Shown here in pieces: positions 54,584 to 62,914 of a DNA stretch of 64,000 nucleotides; position 1 is the first letter of the stretch; every line of letters begins with the position of its first letter. A program made the position numbers and the translations under genes. Below the pieces are notes generated by a model that had not been told where the DNA came from, did not search any database, and worked only from the letters and a program-made list of their open reading frames with translations. The stretch spans positions 62,001 through 126,000 of the forward strand of contig CAZCNY010000003.1 of NCBI GenBank assembly GCA_964500675.1, written 5' to 3'. The stretch is from CAMLJR01 sp964500675. GTDB taxonomy: Bacteria; Pseudomonadota; Gammaproteobacteria; Pseudomonadales; CAMLJR01.

Positions 54584-54880
54584 ATGATCGAAATCATCAA
54601 GAGCGCCGCCTTCGACCGCTGGCTGACGGATTTGCGCGACGTACGGGCACGTGCCCGCATTCAAGTGCGTATTGATCGGCTGGCGATGGGGAATGCCGGC
54701 GACGTGAAACCTGTGGGGGATGGAATTTCCGAGATGAGAATCGACTATGGCCCCGGTTATCGCGTGTATTACATGCAGCGCGGGCGCGTGCTGGCGGTGC
54801 TGCTGTGTGGCGGCGACAAATCGACGCAGACCACCGACATCGTAGCCGCCAGGTCGATCGCTGCGCACTGGAGAGATTGA
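54584..54880 (+). CDS. HigB/RelE-type toxin
   Basis: 98 aa of the RelE superfamily 'addiction module killer' group: SAAFDRWLTDLRDVRARARIQVRIDRL, then MRIDYGPGYRVYYMQRG and LLCGGDKSTQTTDI. Family members cleave mRNA on the ribosome. It precedes its antitoxin by two bases, the toxin-first order typical of HigBA-type pairs. It probably stabilises the island. Confidence 0.9.
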   Translation: MIEIIKSAAFDRWLTDLRDVRARARIQVRIDRLAMGNAGDVKPVGDGISEMRIDYGPGYRVYYMQRGRVLAVLLCGGDKSTQTTDIVAARSIAAHWRD

Positions 54881-54882
54881 AC

Positions 54883-55167
54883 ATGACCGAGACATTCAGC
54901 CGTTACGACACTGCCGACTACCTCAAAACCGATGACGACATCGCGGCCTACCTGGAAGCGTGTGCCGAAGAAAACAACCCCACGTTGATGGCTCAGGCGC
55001 TCGGTGTTATCGCACGCGCGCGCAACATGAGCCAACTGGCTCGCGATACGGGTATGACGCGCGAAGGGCTTTATAAAGCGCTTTCCGGTGAGGGTAATCC
55101 GAGCTTCGCTACCGTGGTCAAAGTGGCGCACGCGCTCGGGCTGCAAATGACATTTAGGCCGCTATGA
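54883..55167 (+). CDS. HigA-type antitoxin
   Basis: 94 aa from ATG 54883. The N-terminal half (RYDTADYLKTDDDIAAYLEACAEE) should bind the toxin; the C-terminal half is an HTH of the XRE type (MSQLARDTGMTREGLYKALSGEG). It starts two bases after the toxin stop, so the two are coupled, and it likely represses its own operon. Confidence 0.9.
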   Translation: MTETFSRYDTADYLKTDDDIAAYLEACAEENNPTLMAQALGVIARARNMSQLARDTGMTREGLYKALSGEGNPSFATVVKVAHALGLQMTFRPL

Positions 55168-55213
55168 ACTTACGCGAGCCCGTTCGGTGGTGGGCCCTCT
55201 GAGCGGCTAAAAA

Positions 55214-56002
55214 TCACCAGCCACCATCGTCACCACCGCCGCCAAAGCTGTCATCCCATGACGAGCTGTCGTTCATACCAAAGTCAGAACCGCCCATATC
55301 ATCGTTTGGCACAAAGCCGTTATCGACCGGCGGCTGATATGTGCTGCCATCGTTTCGGTTGCCATCCAGAAAGTGATGAGCAAGTGCTTCACCCGCTACC
55401 ATGCCGGCGCCGACTGCGGCCCCAGTCGCCAGTCCACTCATGATGCCGCCTCCGCCCATTGGGGGTACTTGCCCGGAAGGCACGCCATAACCAGGACCAT
55501 AGCCGCCATTAGCTGCCGGAATATAATTCGGCACTGCGCGGCGGGCGAACAGCCCACGCACGAAGAAAATAATTGCCGCGACCAGGCCTCCACCGAGCAA
55601 CAATCCAAACCACGAAAAACCACCACCAGCGTTAGCAGATGGCTGAGTAACGTAACCAGCGGTGGGGCTGTGCGAACCCGACACAAGCTGCTGCAACTTC
55701 TGTACTGACTCTGGCTTTGCGAAAGGCAATCCTGGAGCCAGAGCCTTCGCTTTGTTTAATTCCGCCGCTGCATTCGCCATGCGCTCTTGCTTTGCTAGCA
55801 GTTCAGCTTCAACGAAATGCGCCTTCGCACTATTCGGATGATCGCGTAACACAACATCCATCATGCGTTGAGCTTCAGCAAATTGGCCAGCTTCGGCAGC
55901 AACGTAAACTTGGTGCATGGTTGGATCGTCAGCGGCGTGCGCTGTACCTGCAAATCCCAACGCAACCAGCATGAGCGTCGTGCGCAGCGTTTTACCAAGC
56001 AT
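55214..56002 (-). CDS. Exported TPR-like protein with glycine-rich tail
   Basis: 262 aa. A signal peptide ends AHAAD; residues about 25-100 form two TPR-like helical pairs (GQFAEAQRMMDVVLRDHPNSAKAHFVEAELL); one membrane helix (FGLLLGGGLVAAIIFFVRGLF) lies near 135-155; a Gly/Asp-rich tail ends SFGGGGDDGGW. It would place the TPR part in the periplasm. Similar proteins are widespread in proteobacteria without a set function. As island cargo its role is unknown. Confidence 0.65.
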   Translation of the reverse strand: MLGKTLRTTLMLVALGFAGTAHAADDPTMHQVYVAAEAGQFAEAQRMMDVVLRDHPNSAKAHFVEAELLAKQERMANAAAELNKAKALAPGLPFAKPESVQKLQQLVSGSHSPTAGYVTQPSANAGGGFSWFGLLLGGGLVAAIIFFVRGLFARRAVPNYIPAANGGYGPGYGVPSGQVPPMGGGGIMSGLATGAAVGAGMVAGEALAHHFLDGNRNDGSTYQPPVDNGFVPNDDMGGSDFGMNDSSSWDDSFGGGGDDGGW

Positions 56003-56704
56003 TCAATCAACTCCCAGATACGCCGGAGACCGGCAGGTGATCCGTTGGACTGGTGGAGTGTCACACAATTCACCTGACGAGCGCCTTTCGGCTGAATGCT
56101 GAGCTCGCGCGCTGCTGCCGATTCGGCGTCGACCACCGATGCGTGAATTACTTAGATAGGCTTTGATATTTGCGAGTGTTTCGAAAAGCCTAAGTCGTTA
56201 AAAGCTGGAAGCTTTTTGCCCGAATGCGAGTTTCGGCATCAAGGTAAAGTTTAAACGCCCATCAACGTAGATATCGTACCTTGAGAGCTCAGCAATTTAT
56301 GGCGATGAGCAATTTAGCGCGGTGCTCGTACATCCTGCAGCCAGTGCGCGCTCAAAGTACGCACTTTCGGTGCGCACCTGACTGCGCACCAGCGAACGAC
56401 GCACTTTGCTGTAACAATTGCTGTAACAGGCAACCTGTAACAGTGTCAGCGCGAGCAAGATGGAGTTCGCACTTCAGTACGCAGTTTCGGTGCGTACCGT
56501 GTTGCGTACCAAAGATTCGGCCTCATGGGTGTAGGTGTCGCTCTTGTCTATTTACTTCTTTTGTTTGCCAGGGCACTGGGGCTCGATTTGCTGTCAACTT
56601 TGCCGTCAACCAGAGAATCGAGTTTGTCGCATTTGCTAGGCGACAGGGATAAAATCTTCATCGGCCGAACACAGCTTCCATTTTGAAATAGTCAGGGATT
56701 GTCT
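56003..56704. other. Non-coding, repeat-rich region of the island
   Basis: About 700 bp without a credible gene. Two related 34-bp direct repeats lie 120 bp apart (56357-56390 and 56477-56510), sharing GTACGCA-TTTCGGTGCG and a TGCG-ACC end; about 27 of 34 bases match. Between them CTGTAACA occurs three times at 56409, 56421 and 56435. The layout resembles iterons of an origin or regulator sites. Confidence 0.6.
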
Positions 56705-57070
56705 ATGCGAAAAATTATCCCATTCGTGCTGCTCATCGCCTCGACACCGGGTATTTCTGCCGACGAGAAAGGTGTTGATCTCGAGCAATCGCCCGTGGCA
56801 TTCACGGTAAGCTTTGCCAAACGACTGCGCGGGTTTCATTCGTTCGAAGATCTTCAGAGAGCAGCGCGCGCGCCCGGGAAAATTACTGGCGACGGCGGAC
56901 CCGGCACGACAATTCATTGGATCAGTACATCGGGTGATACGAGTTATATGCTGGCCGAGAAGAATGAAGCTGGCGTGATCGGCGTTAGTATTCTTACCGA
57001 GGGCGATGTGAGCATAACTATCAATACGGCAGGCGCCTGGGCGTGCGAACCGCAAGATGCGTGCAATTAA
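56705..57070 (+). CDS. Small exported protein, unknown (island cargo)
   Basis: 121 aa from ATG 56705. Signal peptide MRKIIPFVLLIASTPGISA is followed by a mature part of about 100 residues with no recognised motif; the two cysteines near the C-terminus (WACEPQDAC) could form a disulfide. It is transcribed away from the repeat region and opposite to dnaB. Confidence 0.6.
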   Translation: MRKIIPFVLLIASTPGISADEKGVDLEQSPVAFTVSFAKRLRGFHSFEDLQRAARAPGKITGDGGPGTTIHWISTSGDTSYMLAEKNEAGVIGVSILTEGDVSITINTAGAWACEPQDACN

Positions 57071-57212
57071 TCTGTTGCGCGTGCTTTTAAAATTTTAACC
57101 TCCATGGCTAGCATTGCAGTTTCCGCAATCAAAGCCGCAATTAGTTCGTGCAGCACATCGGAAAACCCTTCCTTAATTTTAAATCTGGGACACGAGTGTA
57201 TTTCTCGTGACT

Positions 57213-58610
57213 TCAATACTCGAAACTTCTGCGAACAGGAGGTGTCTGCTCTGGCGGCGCATAACCGCGGGCCAAATCATCGAATCGACACTGCGCGAGG
57301 TTCGTCGCGAGATAATCGGTACCTGTGGGGCCGTTGCGCTGTTTCGTGCAGATGATTTCCGCGACGCCCTTCTGCGGTGAGGTTTCGTTGTAAACCTCAT
57401 CGCGATAAATAAACCAGATCACGTCGGCGTCCTGCTCGATCGCACCAGAGTCGCGAAGGTCGGAATTGTTGGGGCGCTTATCGCTGCGACTGTCGACGCT
57501 GCGGTTGAGTTGCGATAACGCGAGCACCGGCACGCGCAGTTCCTTGGCAAGCGCTTTGAGCCCCTGCGAGATGTAGGTAACCTCCATCACGCGCGATTCG
57601 GCTTTGGCGCGCGCGAGCTGAAGATAGTCGACGACGATCAGCCCAAGTGGATTGCGTTTGTGCTCTTTGCGCGCGGTGGCACGCATCTGTGCGATTGTCA
57701 GTGCCGGGCGATCGTCGATGAAAAGCGGCGCCGAATTTATTGTGTTGACTGTCGGCAGAATGCGCGAATCATATTCATCGTGACCGAAAACCTTGCCGGT
57801 ACGAATTAAATCATAAGGAATGCGCCCGACGCTTGCTGCCATGCGATCGAGCAATTGCTCCGCGGTCATTTCCATACTGAACACGAGCACAGGTTTTTTC
57901 TGATCGACAGCAACGTGCTCGGCGATATTCATTGCAAGCGATGTTTTGCCCATCGACGGCCGTGCGGCGAGAATAATTAAATCACCAGGGTTGAGGCCAT
58001 TGGTGCGGCGATCAAGCGCGTCGAAGCCCGTCGACAATCCGATAAGACCATCGCACTCGGAGCGACGCTGCCATTCGTCCAGGAGGCTCCTCAAGTGCAC
58101 TTCGCAGCGGAGGTCGCGCCCTACGCTAGCACCAGATTCGCTCAGCGTGAACACTGCGGCCTGCGCTTCGTCGATCAACTCAGCGGCGCGCCGGCCATCA
58201 GGGTTATATCCCGCGTCCGCGATTTCCTGGCCCACCTGAATCATTTTCCGGAGCGTTGCACGCTCGCGTACGGCGATCGCATACGCGCGGATATTCGCGG
58301 CGCTCGGCGTGTTGCGCGCGATCTCGGCGAGGTATACGAAACCGCCAGCACGATCGAGCTCGTCGGCGTGCGTGAGCGCGTCGGGCAGCGTGACAATATC
58401 AATCGGCTGATTGGCTTCGACCAACTGCGCCATACGTTGGAAAATTATGCGATGCTCTGGACGATAGAAATCGTCGGCGGTCAGCATGTCGGCGATTTTG
58501 TCCCAACTGTCGTTCGCGATCATCAGTGCGCCGAGTACGGACTGCTCAGCCTCAAGTGAGTGCGGCGGTAATTTGAGCTGTGCAACGTCGTAATCGGCGG
58601 ATGAGTTCAT
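57213..58610 (-). CDS. Replicative DNA helicase, DnaB-type
   Basis: 465 aa. The N-terminal DnaB domain (PPHSLEAEQSVLGALM) is followed by a RecA-like motor with Walker A ARPSMGKT (216-223), Walker B LIVVDYLQL and the arginine-finger region QLNRSVDSRSDKRPNNSDLRDSG. It is a full-length helicase of the kind carried by phages and satellites. It overlaps the upstream initiator-like gene by ATGA, so the two are made together. The host chromosome should carry its own dnaB elsewhere. Confidence 0.9.
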   Translation of the reverse strand: MNSSADYDVAQLKLPPHSLEAEQSVLGALMIANDSWDKIADMLTADDFYRPEHRIIFQRMAQLVEANQPIDIVTLPDALTHADELDRAGGFVYLAEIARNTPSAANIRAYAIAVRERATLRKMIQVGQEIADAGYNPDGRRAAELIDEAQAAVFTLSESGASVGRDLRCEVHLRSLLDEWQRRSECDGLIGLSTGFDALDRRTNGLNPGDLIILAARPSMGKTSLAMNIAEHVAVDQKKPVLVFSMEMTAEQLLDRMAASVGRIPYDLIRTGKVFGHDEYDSRILPTVNTINSAPLFIDDRPALTIAQMRATARKEHKRNPLGLIVVDYLQLARAKAESRVMEVTYISQGLKALAKELRVPVLALSQLNRSVDSRSDKRPNNSDLRDSGAIEQDADVIWFIYRDEVYNETSPQKGVAEIICTKQRNGPTGTDYLATNLAQCRFDDLARGYAPPEQTPPVRRSFEY

Positions 58611-59326
58611 GCTGCACGGCTCTCACGATGGAAGCGGCCTTCGATGATTTTTGCGAAGTTGGTTGGTTTAATAATCCAGTCGAAAGCAATGACGAATTGG
58701 GTATGACCATTTGATGGTGGAATCTGTCCGGTAAGAAATGGCGATTGCGCGCAATATTCAAACAGCCCTTTCCAGAAATTGATCGATTGATGTTTCGGTG
58801 ACTCGCGCCAGCGGGTTTTCAAATCCTTTGATCGAGTACTGTTCCAAATTCTGACTTTCGTACCCATTGGTAAAATTTCGTGATACAGATCGATAATTTC
58901 CTGATGGGGACAACGTAAGGTCGGCGACGCTGTTTTTGCATCGTCGACAGTAATAGGTTTATTTACTGGTTTAACTTCCTGGTTTGTCGGCACGTCGTGC
59001 CCCACCCCTGGGGCATCTCCTGCCGTACCCTGGGGCATGTCATGCCCCACTCCCACCAAATCCTGTATTTTCAGACGGTAATGATTGGGAAGATTTACGC
59101 CCTCATTGGAGCGATGAATCGTCTCGATCAGACCAAGTTTTTCAAGCTCGCGTATGGCATTGCGAGTTGAGCGCTCGCTCATGCCACAGTCATCAGCCAA
59201 ACGTGTAATCGATGGATCACAGCGGCCGGTATCTTTGTTCGTGCGATCGGCGAGCATTAACAAAACGATTTTATGAAGGGCGGGTAATTTTTGTTTTACC
59301 GCCCATGACATTGCTTCAAAGCTCAT
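58607..59326 (-). CDS. Phage O-like replication initiator with winged helix
   Basis: 239 aa. Residues 1-90 form a winged-helix domain (SITRLADDCGMSERSTRNAIRELEKLGLI) like phage replication proteins and RepA-type initiators. A His/Gly/Pro-rich linker follows, and the C-terminal part (WRESPKHQSINFWKGLFEYCAQSPFLTGQ) resembles helicase-loader-interacting regions. Its stop overlaps the dnaB start, so it likely recruits that helicase to an origin on the island. Its ATG directly follows the stop of a 41-aa gene. Confidence 0.75.
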   Translation of the reverse strand: MSFEAMSWAVKQKLPALHKIVLLMLADRTNKDTGRCDPSITRLADDCGMSERSTRNAIRELEKLGLIETIHRSNEGVNLPNHYRLKIQDLVGVGHDMPQGTAGDAPGVGHDVPTNQEVKPVNKPITVDDAKTASPTLRCPHQEIIDLYHEILPMGTKVRIWNSTRSKDLKTRWRESPKHQSINFWKGLFEYCAQSPFLTGQIPPSNGHTQFVIAFDWIIKPTNFAKIIEGRFHRESRAA

Positions 59327-59452
59327 TTAAATACTCGCGCTGAGATGGCGTAAGCACGTATGAATCGTGCGACGCTTATGTTTTGAAAACTTAACGCGCT
59401 TTGCAGCGCGCCTGGCGAGACGTGCATGATGTGCCTTTGAATATTTTTTCAT
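59327..59452 (-). CDS. 41-aa basic peptide, coupled on both sides
   Basis: A 41-codon frame rich in Lys, Arg and His (starts MKKYSKAHHARLARRAAK). Its ATG (59452-59450) shares a base with the upstream stop (TAATG), and its own TAA (59329-59327) is followed directly by the initiator ATG (TAAATG). Such exact packing between two genes argues that it is translated. The charge suggests nucleic-acid binding. No family recognised. Confidence 0.6.
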   Translation of the reverse strand: MKKYSKAHHARLARRAAKRVKFSKHKRRTIHTCLRHLSASI

Positions 59453-59745
59453 TACGGCATCGTCCCTGCTTGTTTCAACACGTAGTTACCGACACGATGC
59501 GGGCGACCTTGTGGATCGTTTTCACGCTGCCAATGCGTTTCAATCGACCACCCGAAATCGTGGCGCAGCTCAAAAACACGACGTGGCGAGTGGAGCGCAT
59601 TGCAATTCGCCTGAAGCTCGATCGTTGTGGCGCGGCCGTGCTTCAGGATATATGCGGCAACGCGGCGACGCTGCGCGGGAAGTGAGGTATCATTGACGCC
59701 GGAATGTTTGAGGCTGCTCTTCGGGGTGGCCTTTTTATTTTTCAT
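59452..59745 (-). CDS. Helix-turn-helix protein of the island
   Basis: 97 aa. QRRRVAAYILKHGRATTIELQANCNALHSPRRVFELRHDFGW fits a small winged-helix domain found in phage genes (HTH_39-like). Lys-rich N-terminus. It starts nine bases after the AlpA-like gene and shares a base with the 41-aa gene, so it belongs to the same transcript. Confidence 0.7.
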   Translation of the reverse strand: MKNKKATPKSSLKHSGVNDTSLPAQRRRVAAYILKHGRATTIELQANCNALHSPRRVFELRHDFGWSIETHWQRENDPQGRPHRVGNYVLKQAGTMP

Positions 59746-59754
59746 GCTCGCCCC

Positions 59755-60006
59755 TTACGCAGCCGATTTTTCTGCAAGAGCACGGCGCAATTCGCCCACG
59801 TTCCAAACCGTGATGCGCTCGGAAAGTTTGCGAGGAGCAGGGATCGTCTTTCGTTTCACCATTCGCCATACACTCGCAGGCGAGCAGCCATATAGAGCGG
59901 CAACAACAGGTAATCGGGCGTTTGCCTCATCGGGGAGTGAGTCGAAATTGGAAAGCGTTTCGATGGTTGCCTGCTTGCGCAAGCTGGCTTTGCGAGATTC
60001 GGACAT
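59755..60006 (-). CDS. AlpA-like regulator
   Basis: 83 aa from ATG 60006 with AGGA about nine bases upstream; a TTG at 60033 would add nine residues. The segment ARLPVVAALYGCSPASVWRMVKRKTIPAPRKLSERITVWNVGELRRAL is the AlpA/excisionase-type HTH with wing, about residues 30-80. AlpA-like proteins activate integrase or replication genes in P4-like satellites. First gene of the replication transcript, with inverted repeats just upstream. Confidence 0.8.
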   Translation of the reverse strand: MSESRKASLRKQATIETLSNFDSLPDEANARLPVVAALYGCSPASVWRMVKRKTIPAPRKLSERITVWNVGELRRALAEKSAA

Positions 60007-60023
60007 ATCAGGTTCCTGATTTG

Positions 60024-60098
60024 CCTGACGCAAGCCGGGTATATCTGAAGCGTCAGGATCGGTTGTGCAACGGCCTGATTCTTAAATTACGAATTTAA
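60024..60098. promoter_or_regulatory. Two inverted repeats upstream of the AlpA-like gene
   Basis: CCTGACGC (60024-60031) mirrors GCGTCAGG (60050-60057) with an 18-bp spacer holding a TATA-like stretch. Further upstream TTAAATT (60082-60088) mirrors AATTTAA (60092-60098) around ACG. These are plausible operators of the island's replication promoter. Confidence 0.5.
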
Positions 60099-60118
60099 AT
60101 CGTGCAAAGCAAAAGGGG

Positions 60119-60778
60119 TTAGTTTGTACGTTTTTTCCCAAACGAAATGCGGGGCTTATTCCAGTGCTTTGGCTTAGTTTTTTTGATCGGCGCCGACTCT
60201 TTCATAGCCTTTGCAATTGAGGTGATTCGTTCGGCCCATTTTTGTTGATGTGGGAGCTTTTCACAAAAGTCCTTCCAATGTTTTATTGCTGTTGATTTGC
60301 TGACACCGAGTTTTTGGCATATTTCATCGGCTATTTTTGACTGTGATCGGTAAATGCGATCGTCTTGCATGGTCAGATAAGCTGTTATCCAACACATTTC
60401 GACTTCCCATTGTTTCTCTTTTAGGTCAGAGTCATAAGGCGAATGTCCCTTGCCAATTCTTAAAGCGCTTCGAAGGTTGGGTAATTGATCGTCGGGTTTT
60501 CCGGGGTTTTTGCAAAAAGTGAGTAGATCGCGAATTATCGGATCTAGCTCTTCCAGAATATTGAGCAGCAAAACCTCCGCCAAATTTTTTTCGAACTCAT
60601 CGAGCGCTAGTCCAGATTCACAATTTTTTATCAATGCCTTTTTGCGCTGATCGTAATTTTTTTGGTTTGCTTCACGATGTTTGATATAGGCGCGAAATAA
60701 AGCAATGCCGCCCCGGTGATTTTCGCTCTTGTATTTTGTTAAATCTGTATGCCCTGGCAGATCGGAAAATTTTTCCAT
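60119..60778 (-). CDS. Island protein with C-terminal HTH, unknown
   Basis: 219 aa, more A+T-rich and Lys-rich than the host genes. A segment near residues 140-170 (SQSKIADEICQKLGVSKSTAIKHWKDF) looks like a helix-turn-helix; the basic C-terminus (KKTKPKHWNKPRISFGKKRTN) supports DNA binding. The rest has no recognised domain. A regulator of the island is the likeliest role. Confidence 0.6.
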   Translation of the reverse strand: MEKFSDLPGHTDLTKYKSENHRGGIALFRAYIKHREANQKNYDQRKKALIKNCESGLALDEFEKNLAEVLLLNILEELDPIIRDLLTFCKNPGKPDDQLPNLRSALRIGKGHSPYDSDLKEKQWEVEMCWITAYLTMQDDRIYRSQSKIADEICQKLGVSKSTAIKHWKDFCEKLPHQQKWAERITSIAKAMKESAPIKKTKPKHWNKPRISFGKKRTN

Positions 60779-60810
60779 TACACTCCCTCGGTGCTCACCC
60801 TGAATTGATC

Positions 60811-60864
60811 GCAGCGCCAGCGGGTCAGGGAAACCCGTTTTCTTCCCGTCGGAATAGGCGCTGC
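60811..60864. other. Structured nested inverted repeat
   Basis: GCAGCGCC (60811-60818) pairs with GGCGCTGC (60857-60864). Inside, CGGGT (60821-60825) pairs with ACCCG (60833-60837). The 54-base element lies in the 170-bp gap between two island genes. Confidence 0.45.
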
Positions 60865-60948
60865 AAACTCTTTAATTTAACGATGGGTCGGTCATCACGT
60901 AATTACACTTCTTTTGCATTAGAGGGAGAACCATTTATCGCGACTGCT

Positions 60949-61341
60949 TCATGCATGGCGTACCGCTCCAGATTTTTGAGACGAGGAATCGTAAGGTTCA
61001 GCACCGCTTTTTAAAGCACGCATACCGACGACCGCTAAAGCTGCAATTCCAGCTGCGAAACCACTCTCTGCGCCATAGCTGCAAACTCGCCATGTGGAGG
61101 CATTAACTGCGAACCGAATTGCGTCGTATGCAGCGCGCTCATCGTTGGTATGCAATTCGCGAAGCTCCTCGATCATTGCTTCACCAATTCTGTGCTCGAT
61201 ATTCCATTGATTTAACTGCGAAGGTACGCGTACAGGTGCCCAGTTAATGATAAAACCTTGATCATTGGCCTCTCGACCGGTGAAGCTTAAATCGTTTCTG
61301 GTTTTAATGGAGTCGGTTTTCCCTAGAATGGCATTAGCCAT
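60949..61341 (-). CDS. Island protein, unknown
   Basis: 130 aa. An N-terminal polar region (GREANDQGFIINWAPVRVPSQ) is followed by a helical part (HRIGEAMIEELRELHTNDERAAYDAIRFAVN) and a Gly/Ala-rich hydrophobic stretch (GFAAGIAALAVVGMRAL) that could be a membrane helix. AGAGAG before the ATG may serve as ribosome site. It lies 87 bp downstream of the integrase gene on the same strand. Confidence 0.55.
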   Translation of the reverse strand: MANAILGKTDSIKTRNDLSFTGREANDQGFIINWAPVRVPSQLNQWNIEHRIGEAMIEELRELHTNDERAAYDAIRFAVNASTWRVCSYGAESGFAAGIAALAVVGMRALKSGAEPYDSSSQKSGAVRHA

Positions 61342-61428
61342 GATCCACCTCTCTCTAGGTGTTTGTGGTTAGGGGGTGAGGGTGCTGCAATCACTTCCAC
61401 CCCCGCTTGTTGCCCGCAGACAATTCGT

Positions 61429-62679
61429 TCAGCGCCGACGACGTATCGGCACAATCTTTTCGCGCTCGCCGGTTTCGAGTTGCATGAGTAAATCGGCCCA
61501 CGCATTCAACGCGGCTTTGCGCTCCTCGAAATAATCGTGGCGATCGTAGATGCCCTCGACGCCTTTCAGTTTGTGATTCAGGCAGCGCTCGGCGATGTGA
61601 GGTTGCACACCCAGCGCGGCGAGATGCGAGCGTGCAGTGCGGCGAAAATCGTGAACAGTGAAATGCGGCAGGCCGTGTTTGATCTTCGCCAGCGCGACGC
61701 TGAGCGTGCTCTCGGCGATGTGCGGGATCATGCGGTGCTGCATCTTGCGCGCGGGCAATACCCAACGGCTGCTTGCGGCCATCTCGTGCAACTCTCGTAA
61801 CCACTCAACAGCGACGGTCGGCAGAGGAATATCGATCGGTGTTCCGGTTTTGGTGCGCTCGCCGGGCAAGTACCAGACACCCTCATCGAGATCGAACTCC
61901 GACCACTGTGCACCCAACAATTCCATTTTGCGCACGGCGAGCAACAGCAATAATTTCACGGTCAGCTCGTTCTGACGACTGAAGCCAGGCGCGACACGCA
62001 TTGCTGCAAAAAATTGGATCAGCTCTGCTTCGGACAATGCGCGGGAGCGCGATTCTTCTTTGCCGCCGGCGTCCGACAAATCGAAAGCCGACACCGGATT
62101 AATTTCGATCATGTGGCGTTTGATGGCGTAATCGAACATGCGGCGCGTCCAGCGCAATACATCGTTCGCCACCGTGCGCGCGCCTCGCTTAACGATTGAT
62201 TGCAGCATGGCGTCGACATGGAGCGGCTTCACGTCCTCGATTTTCAATTTGCCGATGTTGGGTTTGATATCCTTCTCGATTCGGCTGCGCACGATATTCG
62301 GGTGTTTCCAGCGGTGCTCGATCATGCGCTCGAAATACTCGTCGGCGAGCTGCGCGACGGTTTGCGCGTGCTTCTCGGCCTCGATCTTGGCCTTGCCGTC
62401 GGCTTTGCGTTCCTGCTTCTCGCCGGCAACATCGTGCCCGAGATCAACCTGCGCGCGCAGACGCTTCGCCACTTTGCGCGCATCGGCCAGCGAGAGGTCG
62501 CCGTAGTCACCGATTTTCATCGCGCGTTGTTTGCCCTGGTAGCGATAGCGAAGCTTCCAGAAGGGGGCGGTGTAGCGTTCCGGCCAACACAGCGTGAGGC
62601 CGTCGCCGTCGCTGCGACCCTCGAAGTGCTCGCCGGCTTTGATCCAGCTCTTAATGGTGAGATCGTTCAAACTGCCCAT
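61429..62679 (-). CDS. P4-type tyrosine integrase
   Basis: 416 aa from ATG 62679; a GTG at 62709 would add ten residues. The N-terminal arm-binding DUF4102 domain (LTIKSWIKAGEHFEGRSDGDGLTLCW) leads to a core-binding domain and the catalytic domain: Arg in LLLAVRKMELLGAQW, HDFRRTARSHL (H-x-x-R), LNHK for the second His, and Tyr in GIYDRHDYFEER. All catalytic residues appear present. It sits next to yicC, the insertion site, with arm-type repeats in its 5' flank. Confidence 0.93.
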   Translation of the reverse strand: MGSLNDLTIKSWIKAGEHFEGRSDGDGLTLCWPERYTAPFWKLRYRYQGKQRAMKIGDYGDLSLADARKVAKRLRAQVDLGHDVAGEKQERKADGKAKIEAEKHAQTVAQLADEYFERMIEHRWKHPNIVRSRIEKDIKPNIGKLKIEDVKPLHVDAMLQSIVKRGARTVANDVLRWTRRMFDYAIKRHMIEINPVSAFDLSDAGGKEESRSRALSEAELIQFFAAMRVAPGFSRQNELTVKLLLLLAVRKMELLGAQWSEFDLDEGVWYLPGERTKTGTPIDIPLPTVAVEWLRELHEMAASSRWVLPARKMQHRMIPHIAESTLSVALAKIKHGLPHFTVHDFRRTARSHLAALGVQPHIAERCLNHKLKGVEGIYDRHDYFEERKAALNAWADLLMQLETGEREKIVPIRRRR

Positions 62680-62702
62680 GTTTTTAAGGGTTTTCCGCTG
62701 TG

Positions 62703-62806
62703 GGTACACGGTGGCAACGTAATTTCAGGTCTTTTTTGTCTCGCCCGGAATACGCAGTGGTGTTTGGGTACACACAAAATATCACTGGGTACACAGGTGG
62801 GTACAC
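62703..62806. repeat. Four GGTACAC sites, right end
   Basis: GGTACAC at 62703, 62767, 62788 and 62800, all in the same orientation. The last two repeat the 12-bp spacing of the left-end pair. They lie between the integrase start and the candidate att core, where arm sites are expected. Confidence 0.5.
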
Positions 62807-62914
62807 ACCAATACTGAGACAGTGCGAGACGAAATGCAATCGTTAGATATGAAAAACCCACATAGTTAGCGGGTTTCGTGAAAAGGCTGGTTTTTGGTGA
62901 GATGGCCTGAGACG

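Noticed and set aside
56281..56652. Cys-rich 123-codon frame in the island
   Set aside because: Its cysteines come from the DNA repeats TGCGTACC and CTGTAACA; no ribosome site, no family.
54311..62914. tRNA gene as the integration target of the island
   Set aside because: P4-type integrases often use tRNA genes, but no cloverleaf or tRNA 3' end was seen at either border; yicC fits better.
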